Positions 63,774-64,000 of a stretch of DNA of 64,000 nucleotides are shown here, piece by piece (the first letter of the stretch is position 1; each line of letters starts with the position of its first letter). The notes below the pieces were generated by a model. The model worked only from the letters and a program-made list of their open reading frames with translations. It was not told where the DNA came from and searched no databases. Source of the DNA: Phycomyces blakesleeanus NRRL 1555(-) (Eukaryota; Mucoromycota; Mucoromycetes; Mucorales; Phycomycetaceae); NCBI RefSeq assembly GCF_001638985.1, contig NW_017265146.1:1143926-1207925 (forward strand), given 5' to 3'. Position numbers and translations under genes: made by a program.

Positions 63774-64000
63774 CCTTGTTGACAGTTGGATCGCCTTTGA
63801 ATCGGAGCACATACTTCAATAGGCTCTTTGGATCCTCTTTTCCTCTATTACTCGAAGACTTTGCCGGCTTTGACGCAGGATTGCGAGTTGGGAATGACTG
63901 GATTAGAGCTTGTTCAATCTCTTCACTTTCTTGCTGCTGGGTGCAGAAAAAAGATCCGACTCTACTGCCTCAGAACACTTTTCCTCTTTGCTGTTGGATG
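63774..64000 (-). other. Partial reading frame at the right edge
   Basis: The minus strand from about 63967 to 63774 is open and reads ...QQQESEEIEQALIQSFPTRN then PASKPAKSSS..., ending in LLKYVLRFKGDPTVNKE and a stop. An upstream frame reads KEEKCSEAVESDLFSAPSSK, so a frame change or intron may lie near 63940. It may be the upstream part of the same element as the debris at 62290-63765. Not recognised. Confidence 0.3.

Overview
This is a eukaryotic, very AT-rich window with many short GT-AG introns, long microsatellite-rich intergenic stretches and typical fungal gene families. Intron structure, gene content (GPI7/LAS21, RSL1D1/UTP30-like L1 protein, phospholipase-B-type GDSL lipase, F-box/LRR protein, plant-type class II DAHP synthase) and base composition suggest an early-diverging fungus, probably Mucoromycota. 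That placement is an inference from style, not a database match.

Layout: 1-3513 is a non-coding satellite block. A 534-bp direct repeat (1-534 and 2980-3513) encloses a 10-bp array and a ~50-copy, 31-bp array. 3514-14298 holds no intact gene. It contains a decayed Tnp2-type DNA transposase (about 8270-10900) and two tRNA-like relics. From 14299 to 55323 lie the intact genes: class II DAHP synthase (+), a C2H2 zinc-finger regulator (+), GPI7/LAS21 (-, 12 exons) sharing a 358-bp divergent promoter with an L1-domain ribosome-biogenesis protein (+), a METTL21-like methyltransferase (+), a phospholipase B-like GDSL hydrolase (+) convergent with a secreted sugar-dehydrogenase-like beta-propeller (-), a 48-residue secreted peptide (+), a long-chain acyl-CoA synthetase (-) and a Ser/Thr kinase with a long disordered tail (+). 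Every multi-exon model except the 5' end of the lipase closes in frame with GT-AG introns.

56220-64000 is more degraded: an F-box/LRR pseudogene with two frameshifts and a stop, a U6 snRNA gene (-), imperfect repeats, an inverted pair of related coding-like fragments, and a higher-GC stretch of broken reading frames that looks like transposon debris running off the right edge.

Functional links are modest. GPI7, the lipase, the acyl-CoA synthetase and the beta-propeller concern membrane lipid, GPI-anchor or secreted-enzyme biology, but nothing shows they form a cluster. The most unusual sequence features are the helically phased satellite block at the left edge, the recurrent perfect T(n)A(n) palindromes, the kinase with atypical motifs, the acidic-tailed secreted propeller, the tiny secreted peptide and the inverted fragment pair near the right edge. 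I found no convincing new multi-gene system.
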